Assembly (NCBI GenBank): GCA_002789015.1
Contig: PFSJ01000025.1
Coordinates: forward strand, 1-45,811
Source: a candidate division WWE3 bacterium CG_4_9_14_0_2_um_filter_35_11
GTDB lineage: Bacteria > Patescibacteriota > WWE3 > 2-01-FULL-39-13
Direction: 5' to 3'
DNA length: 45,811 nucleotides
Part shown: piece after piece, positions 37,923 to 45,811 of the stretch
How positions within the stretch are numbered: the stretch's first letter is position 1
Layout of the letters: each line of letters starts with the position of its first letter
Notes under the pieces: generated by a model
Seen by the model: the letters and a program-made list of their open reading frames with translations, nothing else
Databases searched by the model: none
What the model was told of the DNA's origin: nothing
Position numbers and translations under genes: made by a program

Positions 37923-39432
37923 AACAAAAAAAAGTAAAAATCCTGAAATCAAACATTTAAGACCGCCTATTGTTACTTTAATGGGTCATGTTGACCATGG
38001 AAAAACCTCTATCCTAGATGCGATTCGCGAATCTCATTTAACAAAAAAAGAATCTGGTGGAATAACACAACATATAGGTGCATATACAGTCGAGAAGTCT
38101 GGTAAAAAGATTACTTTTATTGATACTCCTGGTCATGAAGCTTTCACTAAAATGAGAGCTCGTGGAGGGGCGGCTGCCGACATTGTTATTTTAGTCGTGG
38201 CTGCTGATGACGGAGTAATGCCTCAAACAAAGGAAGCCATTATGCACGCGACGGCAGCCGCAGTCCCTATAATAGTTGCCATTAATAAAGTAGATATTCC
38301 TGGTGTCGATATAATGCGAGTCAAAAAACAATTAGCTGATAACGGTATTTTAGTTGAGGGCTTTGGTGGCGATATTGTTGCTGTTTCTGTTTCAGCGACT
38401 AAGAAAACTGGAATCAGCGAGCTTTTAGATGTTATTAATTTGATCGCTGAAATGCAAGAAAGTTCTTTGACTTCAAACGTTTCAGATCCACTTAAAGTTT
38501 TGGCAATTGAATCAAGGCATGATCCAAGAAGTGGAATTATAGTTTCAGGAATCGTTAAAAGTGGAAGTCTTAAATTAAGAGATGAAGTTTGTACAAAGGA
38601 TGTTTCTGGAAAAGTTAAAGCAATTATTGATTCCAGCGGAAAAAGAATTTCTGTTGCAAGTCCAGGCGACGCCGTTGAGATTTTAGGTTTTACAGATACT
38701 CCTCAATCTGGTGACGTTATTACGACTCCAGAAAATCTCGAAAATTTATCGAAGGAAGAATCCACAGAAGTTGAGGTCAAATCCAGCGATGAAGTTTCCC
38801 CTGTTTCTGAAACACCATTGGTGCCAACGAGATCCTTGAAGTCTTTGAATTTGGTTATTAAAGCAGATACAGCCGGAACTTTGGAAGCGATTATTGCTTC
38901 AATAAATAAGATATGGGTTGAGGATGCAATTGCAAATATAATGTTTGCAGGTACAGGAGAAGTAAAAGAATCAGATATTTTATTAGCTTCAACAGGAAAA
39001 GCTGTAGTTGTTGCATTTAAGGTAGGAGTTCCTCCATCTATTTCAAAAGCAGCTGAAGCCCAAAAAGTTATTATTCGTGAGCACGAAATAATTTATAAGT
39101 TGCTTGAGGAAATTGAAGGTGCTCTTCAAGGAGTTGTCGAAATAGAGGAAGCGAAGGTTAAAGGAAAAGGTTTTGTAATAGAAAAGTTTGTTCTTCCTAA
39201 ATCAAGTACGGTAGTTGCCGGTGTTTTAATTGAGGCTGGTAAATTTAAAACTAATAGTAGAATCGGTGTTTACCGAGGAGAATCCGAAACACCAGTATAT
39301 GTAGCGCGTATTAAAAGTATGCACATTGGCCCAAATGAAGTTCAAATTGCAAATAAAGGTGATGAAGTCGGCTTGATTTTTAAACCAGAAACCACAGATA
39401 TAAATCTTGATGATCGCATTGTTGCATTGTGA
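37909..39432 (+). CDS. infB: Translation initiation factor IF-2 (short N-terminus)
   Basis: 'RPPIVTLMGHVDHGKTSILDAIRESHLTKKESGGITQHIGAYTV', 'FIDTPGHEAFTKMRARGGAAADIVILVVAADDGVMPQT'. Preceded by AGGAGG; overlaps nusA end. Confidence 0.96.
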   Translation: MKTAKTKKSKNPEIKHLRPPIVTLMGHVDHGKTSILDAIRESHLTKKESGGITQHIGAYTVEKSGKKITFIDTPGHEAFTKMRARGGAAADIVILVVAADDGVMPQTKEAIMHATAAAVPIIVAINKVDIPGVDIMRVKKQLADNGILVEGFGGDIVAVSVSATKKTGISELLDVINLIAEMQESSLTSNVSDPLKVLAIESRHDPRSGIIVSGIVKSGSLKLRDEVCTKDVSGKVKAIIDSSGKRISVASPGDAVEILGFTDTPQSGDVITTPENLENLSKEESTEVEVKSSDEVSPVSETPLVPTRSLKSLNLVIKADTAGTLEAIIASINKIWVEDAIANIMFAGTGEVKESDILLASTGKAVVVAFKVGVPPSISKAAEAQKVIIREHEIIYKLLEEIEGALQGVVEIEEAKVKGKGFVIEKFVLPKSSTVVAGVLIEAGKFKTNSRIGVYRGESETPVYVARIKSMHIGPNEVQIANKGDEVGLIFKPETTDINLDDRIVAL

Positions 39433-39509
39433 AATCCTGTCGCGAAGCTTGATACATTCCACGTTTTATAGTATTATTGTCCGATTCGGCCTATAGCCGT
39501 TGTCTCGTT

Positions 39510-40145
39510 ATGTCAAAGAAAGATTCTAGAATAACAAATTTAATAGAAAAGTCTCATTCGATAGCAGTGATTTGTGGATTGTCTGGTGAGTCAACGGTTC
39601 CTGTTGGGATTGCGATTGCATCCTATATAGAAGATGTGTATGGAAGGAAATCCGATATTTATTACAGCGGAGACTTTTCAATTGTGAACTCTGAACTTTT
39701 CTCACAGGCAGATATTAAATCAAAATTTATGCAGAAATCCTTAAAGATTTCCATTGATTTTTCCAACACTGATATTAAGACGGTTGATTATTATAAAGAT
39801 GGAGACAGTAAGCTTGTTTTAGAGGTAAGTCCGATTGTTGATAAATTTGAAAACGATAGAGTTAGCTTTGATGTTGTTGGCGCTCATTATGACTTAATTA
39901 TTGCAATCGGCTTGTCTGAGCTTAGCGATTTAGGTGATTTTTATTCTAAGAATGAGGTTGTTTTTGAAAAAGCAGAAATCATAAACATTGATAATTCTCC
40001 AAAGAATAAAAACTATGGATCATTAAATATTGTTGATTTTTCGGCGTCTTCCATATCTTTATTAATTTTTAGCAAGTTTTTAGAGTGGGGATATATTCCA
40101 AGTAAAAAGGCGAGTAAGAGTCTTTTAGTTGGTTTAAGTAATTAG
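39510..40145 (+). CDS. Degenerate DHH-like protein (putative NrnA-type relative)
   Basis: 'SHSIAVICGLSGESTVPVGIAIASYIEDVYGRKSDIYYSGD' and 'IINIDNSPKNKNYGSLNIVDFSASSISLLIFSKFL' parallel DHH N-terminal domain patterns; lies between infB and rpsO. Confidence 0.5.
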   Translation: MSKKDSRITNLIEKSHSIAVICGLSGESTVPVGIAIASYIEDVYGRKSDIYYSGDFSIVNSELFSQADIKSKFMQKSLKISIDFSNTDIKTVDYYKDGDSKLVLEVSPIVDKFENDRVSFDVVGAHYDLIIAIGLSELSDLGDFYSKNEVVFEKAEIINIDNSPKNKNYGSLNIVDFSASSISLLIFSKFLEWGYIPSKKASKSLLVGLSN

Positions 40146-40184
40146 TTGAAATCTCGTTGATTGCCTTATTTTATCGATATTGCT

Positions 40185-40287
40185 ACAATGTAAGCAACGC
40201 GAGTATTGGTAGATACGTATTCGTAGCGTCACAATGTAAGCAACGCGAGTATTGGTAGATACGTATTCGTAGCGTCACAATGTAAGC
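40185..40287 (+). repeat. 46-bp tandem repeat, two full copies plus ~11 bp, upstream of rpsO
   Basis: ACAATGTAAGCAACGCGAGTATTGGTAGATACGTATTCGTAGCGTC at 40185-40230 and 40231-40276, then ACAATGTAAGC and divergence. Confidence 0.97.
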
Positions 40288-40339
40288 GTAGCGCGCATTG
40301 ATAGCCGAGTGTAACGAGGCGTCAGAATACATACACATT

Positions 40340-40609
40340 ATGTCATTAACAAAACAAAAGAAAGAAAAAGTTATAAAGAGTTTTCAGAGGGTAGAAACCG
40401 ATACTGGTTCTGCCGAAGTTCAAGTTGCACTTTTATCCGAAAGTATATTAGCTTTAACTGATCATTTGAAAATTCATAAAAAAGATAGCCACTCAAGACG
40501 TGGTTTATTACAGATGGTTGGAAAAAGAAGAAAACTACTCCACTACCTTAAGTCTAAAAAAGCAACAATTTATCAAGATTTAGTTAAAAAGTTAAAATTA
40601 AAAGGTTGA
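40340..40609 (+). CDS. rpsO: Small ribosomal subunit protein uS15
   Basis: '[73 protein letters not shown]'. Confidence 0.97.
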   Translation: MSLTKQKKEKVIKSFQRVETDTGSAEVQVALLSESILALTDHLKIHKKDSHSRRGLLQMVGKRRKLLHYLKSKKATIYQDLVKKLKLKG

Positions 40610-40734
40610 TAAAAAGATAGTTGTTGAATTCGTAGTTCTCGTAGTTGATTATCTGGTGAATCACCAATTGAGTCGTTAGATATTCGATTACGAACTACCG
40701 CTTCCTCTGCTTTTTCTTTTTTATCAATAAAAAA

Positions 40735-42993
40735 ATGAATGAAAAGAAATCTCGCGTTGAAGACGCTAAAAATGAACAACGAGTAGTTGTTTCTGAAACC
40801 ATGTTTAATGGTGAGAAGTTGATTTTTGAATCTGGAAAGATCGCAAATAGTGCATCTATTGCAATTACCGCAACTTTAGGAGAAACAGTAGTTTTAGTTA
40901 CTGTTGTTTCAAGTCCAGGACTTTTAGAAGGAGACTATTTTCCTTTAAGAGTTGAGTATGAAGAACGTTTTTATGCAGGAGGCCAAATTGGCGGTTCAAG
41001 ATTTACTAGAAGAGAAGGCCGTCCAACAGACGAGGCTTCTGTAAGTGCAAGGTTAATGGACCACGCTATAAGACCACTCTTTCCTAAAGATTTCATGGAC
41101 GAGACTCAAATTATTACAACAGTTTTAGCTTATGACAGTAAAAATAGTCCTGTGCTTTTAGGTTTTCTAGCTGCTTCTGCAGCTCTATTTGCTAGTGGAA
41201 TTCCATTTAAAGGTCCGCTTGTCCCTTTGAGAATTCAAAAGACTAAGGGTGAAATTACTTTTGGTTTATCAGATTCAGATGAAGATACTGATATGGACTT
41301 GATTGTTACGTATCTTGAAAATGGTTCAAAGATTCAAGCAATCGAGGCTCACGCAAATATTGTTCCGGAGGCAGAGGTTGTTAAAGCTATTAATTCTGGA
41401 GCAGAAGTCACAAAGCAGCTATTTGATTTTCAAGTTGAGTTTGCGAAAAAGATGGGCCTTCCAGTTCGTGAATATACAAGAGCATGGCTAAACGCTGATG
41501 CTGTTAATGATTTTAAAGCTGATGTTTTGCCTGTAGTTTCAAACATGTACGACAAAGGATTTGTTTTTGAAGGTAAGGAGTGGCATCAAGGAATTTCAGA
41601 AGTAGAAGATGTTTTATTTGGAAAGTTCAAAGAAATTTATTCATTAATGCAGGTAAAAGCCTTGGTTTCCGAGGTAGAAAAAGAATTTATACGAGATTTG
41701 GTTTTAAATAAAAATAAAAGAATTGATGGTAGATCTATTGATGAAATAAGGCCTTTATCAGCAGAAGTCGGGCTTTTGCCAAGGGTTCACGGGTCAGCGC
41801 TTTTCAATAGAGGAAAAACACAGTCGTTATCTATTACAACGTTGGCTTCTGGTGCACAAAAGCAATTGGTTCAAAATATGGATAGCGAGGAAGAAAAAAG
41901 ATACATGCATCATTATAATTTCCCTCCATATTCAACTGGTGAAGTGCGTGGATTAAAAGGTCCAGGAAGAAGAGAAATCGGCCATGGAATGTTAGCTGAA
42001 AAGGCTTTAGTTCCTGTTTTGCCAAGGGAAGAAGATTTTGGTTATGCGATAAGAGTTGTTTCGGAAATTACTTCTTCGAATGGATCGACTTCAATGGCTG
42101 CTACTTGTGCGTCTTCGCTTTCTTTGATGGATGCCGGAGTTCCTATTTCCGAACACGTTGGAGGTATTGGCATTGGATTATTTGTTGATTCAGATAAAGC
42201 CGATTTAGCTGTTTCTGATTATATGCTTTTGACAGATATTATTGGATATGAAGATTTTGCCGGATATATGGATTTCAAAATGACCGGTACTAAAAACGGC
42301 ATGACTGCAATTCAAATGGAATTGAAGGTTCAAGGCGTTCCTTTGGAGCTTGTTGAAAATATCTTCGAAAAATCTAGAATAGCTCGACTTAAGGTTTTAG
42401 ATGTTATGAATTCAGCAATTAGCGTTCCAAGAGATTCTGTGAGTACTTATGCCCCAAAGCTTGTAACAATTAAGATCGAAAAAAGCATAATCGGACAAGT
42501 AATTGGATCAGGCGGTTCTGTAATTAAAGGTATTATGGAAGATTATGATTGTGAAGTTGATGTAAGTGAAAAAGAAGATCACGCATTAGTTTCAATTGCA
42601 GGTATTGATATTGAAAAAATAAATGCTGCAAAGGATTTCATATTATCAATTGTTACTCCTGTCGAAGTTGGAGATGTTTTCGAAGGAAAGGTAACAAGAG
42701 TTGAAACATATGGTGCGTTTGTTGAAATCGCTCCAAAGAAAGAAGGTTTGCTTCATGTTTCAGAGTATTCTTATGAATTTGTTGAAGATATAACTAAATT
42801 GGTTTCTATTGGAGATGTATTAAAAGTTAAAGTTAATGGATTAGAAAATGGAAAGATCTCATTATCTAAAAAGGACTTAGAAGAAAGACCGGAAGGATAT
42901 GTCGAAACTGAAAGAAAACCTAGACCACAAGGAGGAGGTGGTTTTGGAAGTACAGGAAGAAGAGATGACCGACGTGGCGGAAAGCGGTTTTAA
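40735..42993 (+). CDS. pnp: Polyribonucleotide nucleotidyltransferase
   Basis: 'EYEERFYAGGQIGGSRFTRREGRPTDEASVSARLMDHAIRPLFP', 'MHHYNFPPYSTGEV', KH 'IIGQVIGSGGSVIKGIMEDYDCEVDV', S1 'GDVFEGKVTRVETYGAFVEI'. Confidence 0.98.
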   Translation: MNEKKSRVEDAKNEQRVVVSETMFNGEKLIFESGKIANSASIAITATLGETVVLVTVVSSPGLLEGDYFPLRVEYEERFYAGGQIGGSRFTRREGRPTDEASVSARLMDHAIRPLFPKDFMDETQIITTVLAYDSKNSPVLLGFLAASAALFASGIPFKGPLVPLRIQKTKGEITFGLSDSDEDTDMDLIVTYLENGSKIQAIEAHANIVPEAEVVKAINSGAEVTKQLFDFQVEFAKKMGLPVREYTRAWLNADAVNDFKADVLPVVSNMYDKGFVFEGKEWHQGISEVEDVLFGKFKEIYSLMQVKALVSEVEKEFIRDLVLNKNKRIDGRSIDEIRPLSAEVGLLPRVHGSALFNRGKTQSLSITTLASGAQKQLVQNMDSEEEKRYMHHYNFPPYSTGEVRGLKGPGRREIGHGMLAEKALVPVLPREEDFGYAIRVVSEITSSNGSTSMAATCASSLSLMDAGVPISEHVGGIGIGLFVDSDKADLAVSDYMLLTDIIGYEDFAGYMDFKMTGTKNGMTAIQMELKVQGVPLELVENIFEKSRIARLKVLDVMNSAISVPRDSVSTYAPKLVTIKIEKSIIGQVIGSGGSVIKGIMEDYDCEVDVSEKEDHALVSIAGIDIEKINAAKDFILSIVTPVEVGDVFEGKVTRVETYGAFVEIAPKKEGLLHVSEYSYEFVEDITKLVSIGDVLKVKVNGLENGKISLSKKDLEERPEGYVETERKPRPQGGGGFGSTGRRDDRRGGKRF

Positions 42994-43026
42994 TTGCTTT
43001 TGATGTTATTCTGTTAGAATTGTTTT

Positions 43027-44121
43027 ATGTCTTCTGCTCTTAAGATTTGCGAAAAGTGTGATGGTGCATTTACTGGCTTAGTTTGCCTAAAGTGCGGGAA
43101 TTTTGCAGAATTCACAAACAAAGAAAATGATCAGCCAATCGCTTCAAAAGAAGAATTTGGTTTTTTGGCTTCCGTTATAAATGAAAACGCGGCTTTTGAA
43201 AAACCTGAAATCAATATTCCTAAATCGAAAAAGTTTAAGTTTTTATTTCCTCTAATTCTTGGTGTGCTTCTTTTTGGAATTGGATCGTTTGCATATTGGA
43301 GATTTGTTTATACTACTCCAGATTATATTAGCCCATTTGTACTTTCTGCTGTAGATGTAAGGCCTGGGGAAGTTGTTAGTGATGTTGTCGAAATTTCGGA
43401 TTCAAAGGAAAAGGCAATTCCGTTAGATATAAAACATGAGCAAGGCAGTTTTGATCAATATGATTTTGCTCAATTTGCTACTCCAGATACTTCACTTATT
43501 GTTTCAGCTTTTAATATTTCAGATGTTCTTACGAAATATTTTGATGATTTGGACGTACTGAAAAATATAAAAACTGAATTTGATATTTCAGATAGTGATA
43601 TTGATGTGTTTTTCTCGAAAGGGTTTGCAGTTTTATTTCCTAAGGAAGATTTTTCTACTTGGGGATTTTCAATTTATACAGCTGATAAAAGTTTCGCGGA
43701 TTCAAAGGTTAAGATTTTAAAAGCGAAGAAAGAGAAAAATAAGTTTATTTTTCATGATTATTTCGCAGGGGTTGTGGAAATAAAGCCAGCCGAAGGAACC
43801 GAAGATAAATCCATGTATTTCTTGTTGGTTTCAAATTCAAAAGAATATTTAGATCAGATGAAGGAGTCTTCAGAAGGAAATGTAACTAATTTGTCTACAG
43901 ATATAAAATATTCAAGAGTTAAAGATGATTTGCCAAATGTTGGTCAGGTCTTTATTTACCGAAAAATAGATTCATCGATTTGGGATTTATTTGTTGGTTG
44001 GATTGCTTCAAAGTATGACTATGTTGGTTTAGATAAAATTCTAATGGCGATTGATGCCCCTGGGACGGTTTTCTTTTCAAATAGCTCCAAATTAAAAATA
44101 ACAACCGCTGATATAATGTGA
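43027..44121 (+). CDS. Hypothetical membrane protein with N-terminal zinc-ribbon-like motif
   Basis: 'CEKCDGAFTGLVCLKCGNF' CxxC pairs; TM 'FLFPLILGVLLFGIGSFAYWRFVY'. Confidence 0.7.
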   Translation: MSSALKICEKCDGAFTGLVCLKCGNFAEFTNKENDQPIASKEEFGFLASVINENAAFEKPEINIPKSKKFKFLFPLILGVLLFGIGSFAYWRFVYTTPDYISPFVLSAVDVRPGEVVSDVVEISDSKEKAIPLDIKHEQGSFDQYDFAQFATPDTSLIVSAFNISDVLTKYFDDLDVLKNIKTEFDISDSDIDVFFSKGFAVLFPKEDFSTWGFSIYTADKSFADSKVKILKAKKEKNKFIFHDYFAGVVEIKPAEGTEDKSMYFLLVSNSKEYLDQMKESSEGNVTNLSTDIKYSRVKDDLPNVGQVFIYRKIDSSIWDLFVGWIASKYDYVGLDKILMAIDAPGTVFFSNSSKLKITTADIM

Positions 44122-44123
44122 AT

Positions 44124-44141
44124 AAGGGTAGCCCTTTTTTT
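44124..44141 (+). terminator. Short hairpin-T-tract terminator after the zinc-ribbon gene
   Basis: AAGGG-TAG-CCCTT followed by a T run directly after the stop codon. Confidence 0.6.
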
Positions 44142-44236
44142 AGACTTTTGTTAGAATACTCGTGCTTGGTGAAAGTTGAGTGAATATAACCTTCAAGCCA
44201 TATCGTACCGATCTCGGAGAAATCCGAAACTAATGC

Positions 44237-44313
44237 GGGCGGATAGCTCAACTGGTTAGAGCATCAAGCTTATACCTTGAAGGTTCATGGTTCGAGTCCA
44301 TGTCCGCCCACCA
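44237..44313 (+). tRNA. tRNA-Ile (anticodon UAU), CCA encoded
   Basis: GGGCGGA-TA-GCTC-AACTGGTTA-GAGC-A-TCAAG-CTTATAC-CTTGA-AGGTT-CATGG-TTCGAGT-CCATG-TCCGCCC-A-CCA, full cloverleaf, anticodon TAT, A73. Confidence 0.93.
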
Positions 44314-44325
44314 GAAAACTATAGG

Positions 44326-44353
44326 TTGTGTCTTCTCGGTTTTGTGGTAATAT
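44326..44353 (+). promoter_or_regulatory. Putative sigma70-like promoter for the T-box transcript
   Basis: TTGTGT (44326-44331), 16-bp spacer, TAATAT (44348-44353). Confidence 0.5.
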
Positions 44354-44380
44354 ATCTGCGTACATTAAATAGGAAATGCT

Positions 44381-44690
44381 AAGACGAAGAGAATTAGTAG
44401 CGCTTTTTTGGTGACACTAGAGACTATGCGGATGCTGAAAGCATAGCGTACAAATCTTGCGTGAATTACCTCTTTTGAGCTGACCTTCTGAAATCCCTTA
44501 GAGATATGGGACAAGGATAGTTCGGGTGCTCCCGTTATAGAGATTAAAGTATGTCACACCAGAAACGGAGTACTTTATAAGGTCAACACGGTGACGTGTT
44601 GGTGAAGCAGGGTGGTACAGCCAAATTTAAGGCCCTTGCATTAACAGTTGTAATTAATTTACAGATGTTTTTGCAAGGGCTTTTTTGTTC
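44381..44690 (+). promoter_or_regulatory. T-box riboswitch (tRNA-sensing transcription attenuator)
   Basis: Stem I base AAGAG/CTCTT with AGTA...GAA loop-E pair. T-box core AGGGTGGTACAGC at 44609-44621. Antiterminator AGGG..GCC/GGC..CCT competes with terminator GCCCTTGCA...TGCAAGGGC-TTTTTT. Confidence 0.92.
44632..44686 (+). terminator. T-box intrinsic terminator
   Basis: GCCCTTGCA (44632-44640) / TGCAAGGGC (44672-44680) followed by TTTTTT. Confidence 0.93.
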
Positions 44691-44718
44691 TTTGCTCAAA
44701 TATCTCAATAAAAATAAA

Positions 44719-45600
44719 ATGTCGTTAAGCATAATAAAAGAAGCTTCGTCATCAATATCGTCGTTGGAAGATGTTTTTGGCCCTATTGAAGTAACATGTA
44801 ATCCAATTGCGGTGAACCAAAGATTTGAGCATCAGTTAAAAGAGGAACATATAAAGTTAGTTACAGTTTTATGTGTGCCATGTAATTCTGGTGGGTGGTT
44901 TTGTCGACTGGACGACCCTAATCATAAATCCACAAAACAACTTGCGAGTATTGGTGAAGCGATAAGAAATATTCAGAAGTCGGGTTTTGCAGTTGACTGG
45001 ACTGTAATATTGGGTGATGTTTCTAATTTTGTTGGGTTGTGTTTAGATGGACGTGGCATTGGTGAAGCTGTTAATTTATCTACTTCCTTTTTGACGTCGC
45101 ATGGAAATGCGCCATTTGGTGGTGCTGATTTTTTAACCCGTGAATACGAGGAAAGTCTTAATAAGGACGTTTTTAACGGTAATGTATCAGTGGTTTCAGC
45201 TTTAGCAAAAACAACAGGGTTGGGTCCAAGTATAGTTCAAGAAAGATTTGAAATGTCTAATTCGCTAATACGAGATTTAGGTTGTAGCAATGAGTGGCGT
45301 TTGCAAGTTGAAAATCTGGCTTGGGCGAAAGGGGCGAAAATAAAGAGTTTCCCTGATAGTTTGCAAATGCTGTTAAGCTTGAGTAAGGATGAGTCGAATA
45401 TTTGGTCAGAGGCATTATTTGAATTAATTGGTTCTGCAAGGGTAAGAGCCTTGGTTTCCGCATGTTTTCCTGCAGATAGCATTTTGGTTTCTATGCAGTC
45501 ACCAGAAGTTGATGATTTTTTCCATTTGCTAGATAATGGCGAAAGTTTTCCGACAATCAGAATTTTTCCTAAGGAGTTACTTAGTAGTCTAGATGATTAA
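44719..45600 (+). CDS. Unknown protein under T-box control
   Basis: MSLSIIKEASSSISSLEDVFGPIEVTCNP...; internal start of ORF 44596..45600, first ATG after the T-box terminator. No family recognised. Confidence 0.75.
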   Translation: MSLSIIKEASSSISSLEDVFGPIEVTCNPIAVNQRFEHQLKEEHIKLVTVLCVPCNSGGWFCRLDDPNHKSTKQLASIGEAIRNIQKSGFAVDWTVILGDVSNFVGLCLDGRGIGEAVNLSTSFLTSHGNAPFGGADFLTREYEESLNKDVFNGNVSVVSALAKTTGLGPSIVQERFEMSNSLIRDLGCSNEWRLQVENLAWAKGAKIKSFPDSLQMLLSLSKDESNIWSEALFELIGSARVRALVSACFPADSILVSMQSPEVDDFFHLLDNGESFPTIRIFPKELLSSLDD

Positions 45601-45602
45601 AT

Positions 45603-45811
45603 ATGATGGATTTTAATATGAAAATTAATGATTTAAATCTTTCAGATCCAATTGGCGTAGGACAAGTTGATTGGTCGAGAAATGTGAATATATCTACCAT
45701 TTTATGCCCCTTTATTAGGTCTGAAAATGATAAATGTGTGTTTTCTTCCGATATAAGATTTTATTCAAAAACAGAGGGAGAGCATTTTATAGATCAAGAT
45801 GAATCAATAGA
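45603..45811 (+). CDS. Unknown protein, truncated by window end
   Basis: ATG at 45603 stays open to window end: MMDFNMKINDLNLSDPIGVGQVDWSRNVNISTILCPFIRSENDKCVFSSDIRFYSKTEGEHFIDQDESI...; 2 bp after preceding stop. Confidence 0.65.
   Translation, partial: MMDFNMKINDLNLSDPIGVGQVDWSRNVNISTILCPFIRSENDKCVFSSDIRFYSKTEGEHFIDQDESI

Noticed and set aside
40185-40287. CRISPR array
   Set aside because: The repeats are directly abutting 46-bp units with no unique spacers, and no cas genes are present.
40298-40339. 14-residue N-terminal extension of uS15
   Set aside because: Canonical S15 starts at MSLTKQKK (40340).
44596-44718. N-terminal extension of ORF 44596..45600 (MLVKQGGTAKFKAL...)
   Set aside because: It translates the T-box core and terminator; the true start is most likely 44719.
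1-45811. Alternative genetic code (UGA as Gly/Trp as in some CPR)
   Set aside because: TGA is used as a normal stop (e.g. at 927-929 and the end of infB) and core genes read through without in-frame TGA, so code 11 fits.

Overview
AT-rich chromosomal window, probably from a Candidate Phyla Radiation / Patescibacteria (Microgenomates-like) bacterium. This lineage is inferred from small ORFs, the gene set and a DUF4012 / PrgI-TraC-VirB4 repertoire. The genetic code is standard: TGA is used as a stop. The centre is a replication-origin neighbourhood: dnaA diverges from rpmH-rnpA-yidD-yidC-jag-dnaN, with two DnaA boxes between them. Around it lie: (i) an envelope-hydrolase cluster (M23 peptidase; a 1327-aa protein with a possible GH-A-like N-terminus and a lytic-transglycosylase-like C-terminus); (ii) a PrgI/TraC/VirB4 type-IV-secretion-like cluster; (iii) groES/groEL; (iv) a NUDIX gene and an HTH/PIN toxin-antitoxin locus with a deletion relic; (v) a lipid-linked glycan / cell-envelope cluster; (vi) nusA-infB-(DHH-like)-rpsO-pnp; (vii) tRNA-Cys(GCA) and tRNA-Ile(UAU); and (viii) at the right edge, a well-formed T-box riboswitch with competing antiterminator and terminator, upstream of unrecognised genes. 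The most unusual signals are the T-box-controlled unknown genes, the UAU-anticodon tRNA-Ile, and several long perfect, locally GC-rich palindromes inside conserved genes (valS twice, dnaN, tatD, a PEGA/SH3 gene). One palindrome sequence family (GGGTAGCCC) occurs at three distant loci. All calls are by eye, with no database search.
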